The notes beneath the pieces are model-generated. The model was not told where the DNA came from, did not search any database, and worked only from the letters and a program-made list of their open reading frames with translations. 5,021 bases of DNA. Origin: Betaproteobacteria bacterium. Lineage in GTDB: Bacteria > Pseudomonadota > Gammaproteobacteria > Burkholderiales > SG8-39. The position numbers and the translations under genes were made by a program. The stretch lies in the NCBI GenBank assembly GCA_005881355.1, contig VBDM01000376.1, positions 1 to 5,021 of the forward strand, given 5' to 3'. Numbering within the stretch: position 1 is the first letter of the stretch; each line of letters begins with the position of its first letter. Shown here piece after piece: positions 4,929 through 5,021 of this stretch.

Positions 4929-5021
4929 TTGCGACAGGTTTTCGCGGCGCTCGCGCTTGCGGCGTTCGCAGGCGCTGCGCCGGCGCAGGACTATCCGGCG
5001 AAGCCGATACGCCTGATCGTG
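4929..5021 (+). CDS. Bug/TctC-family solute receptor, N-terminal part
   Basis: Only the first 31 codons lie in the window; the gene runs off the right edge. With the TTG at 4929 the product begins M-RQVFAALALAAFAGAAPAQ, a typical signal peptide with cleavage expected near AQ. The mature start DYPAKPIRLIV is the first beta strand of the Bug family, the periplasmic receptors of tripartite tricarboxylate transporters, which normally continue with a proline- and glycine-rich ligand loop. The TTG at 4923 is an alternative that adds two residues. Bug receptors bind small carboxylates and are often orphans without transporter genes nearby. The ligand cannot be guessed from this fragment. The abundance of the family in Burkholderiales is the main clue to the source organism. 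Confidence 0.82.
   Translation, partial: MRQVFAALALAAFAGAAPAQDYPAKPIRLIV

Overview
The window is GC-rich (about two thirds G+C by eye) bacterial DNA with six nearly gap-free genes plus one cut by the window edge. The gene at the right edge begins like a Bug/TctC-type extracytoplasmic solute receptor (signal peptide, then DYPAKPIRLIV). That family is greatly expanded in Burkholderiales and relatives, so a betaproteobacterium is the likeliest source. This is inferred from family distribution and composition, not from a marker gene.

Left part (1-1242, + strand): the last 22 codons of a small type-1 copper protein (cupredoxin) carrying a Cys-x2-His-x2-Met copper loop, then a complete M20-family metallopeptidase/deacylase of the ArgE/DapE type. 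Middle (1276-3267, - strand): a two-gene operon for a periplasmic PQQ-dependent alcohol dehydrogenase and a small monohaem c-type cytochrome. They are joined by a TGA directly followed by ATG in the same frame. The dehydrogenase keeps the PQQ and metal ligands of the methanol/ethanol dehydrogenase family, plus the second aspartate (Asp-Tyr-Asp) that marks lanthanide-dependent members. Right part: divergently from the dehydrogenase, a secreted YVTN-type beta-propeller (3426-4406, +) with a recognisable promoter and a perfect Shine-Dalgarno. Three bases beyond it ends a convergent gene for a second secreted haem protein with a CVVCH site (4410-4832, -). Last comes the partial Bug receptor gene (+).

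Working model: electrons from a periplasmic alcohol (or aldehyde) oxidised by the quinoprotein pass to the adjacent cytochrome c. The copper protein and second haem protein encoded close by may belong to the same periplasmic redox traffic. The YVTN propeller shares the divergent control region with the dehydrogenase and is plausibly co-regulated, but its role is unknown. No PQQ biosynthesis genes, RNA genes, insertion sequences or CRISPR arrays are visible. I do not see a wholly new system. The most notable points are the lanthanide-type active site, the in-frame stop/start junction between dehydrogenase and cytochrome, a propeller that appears to lack part of one blade, and paired dyads in the divergent promoter region.
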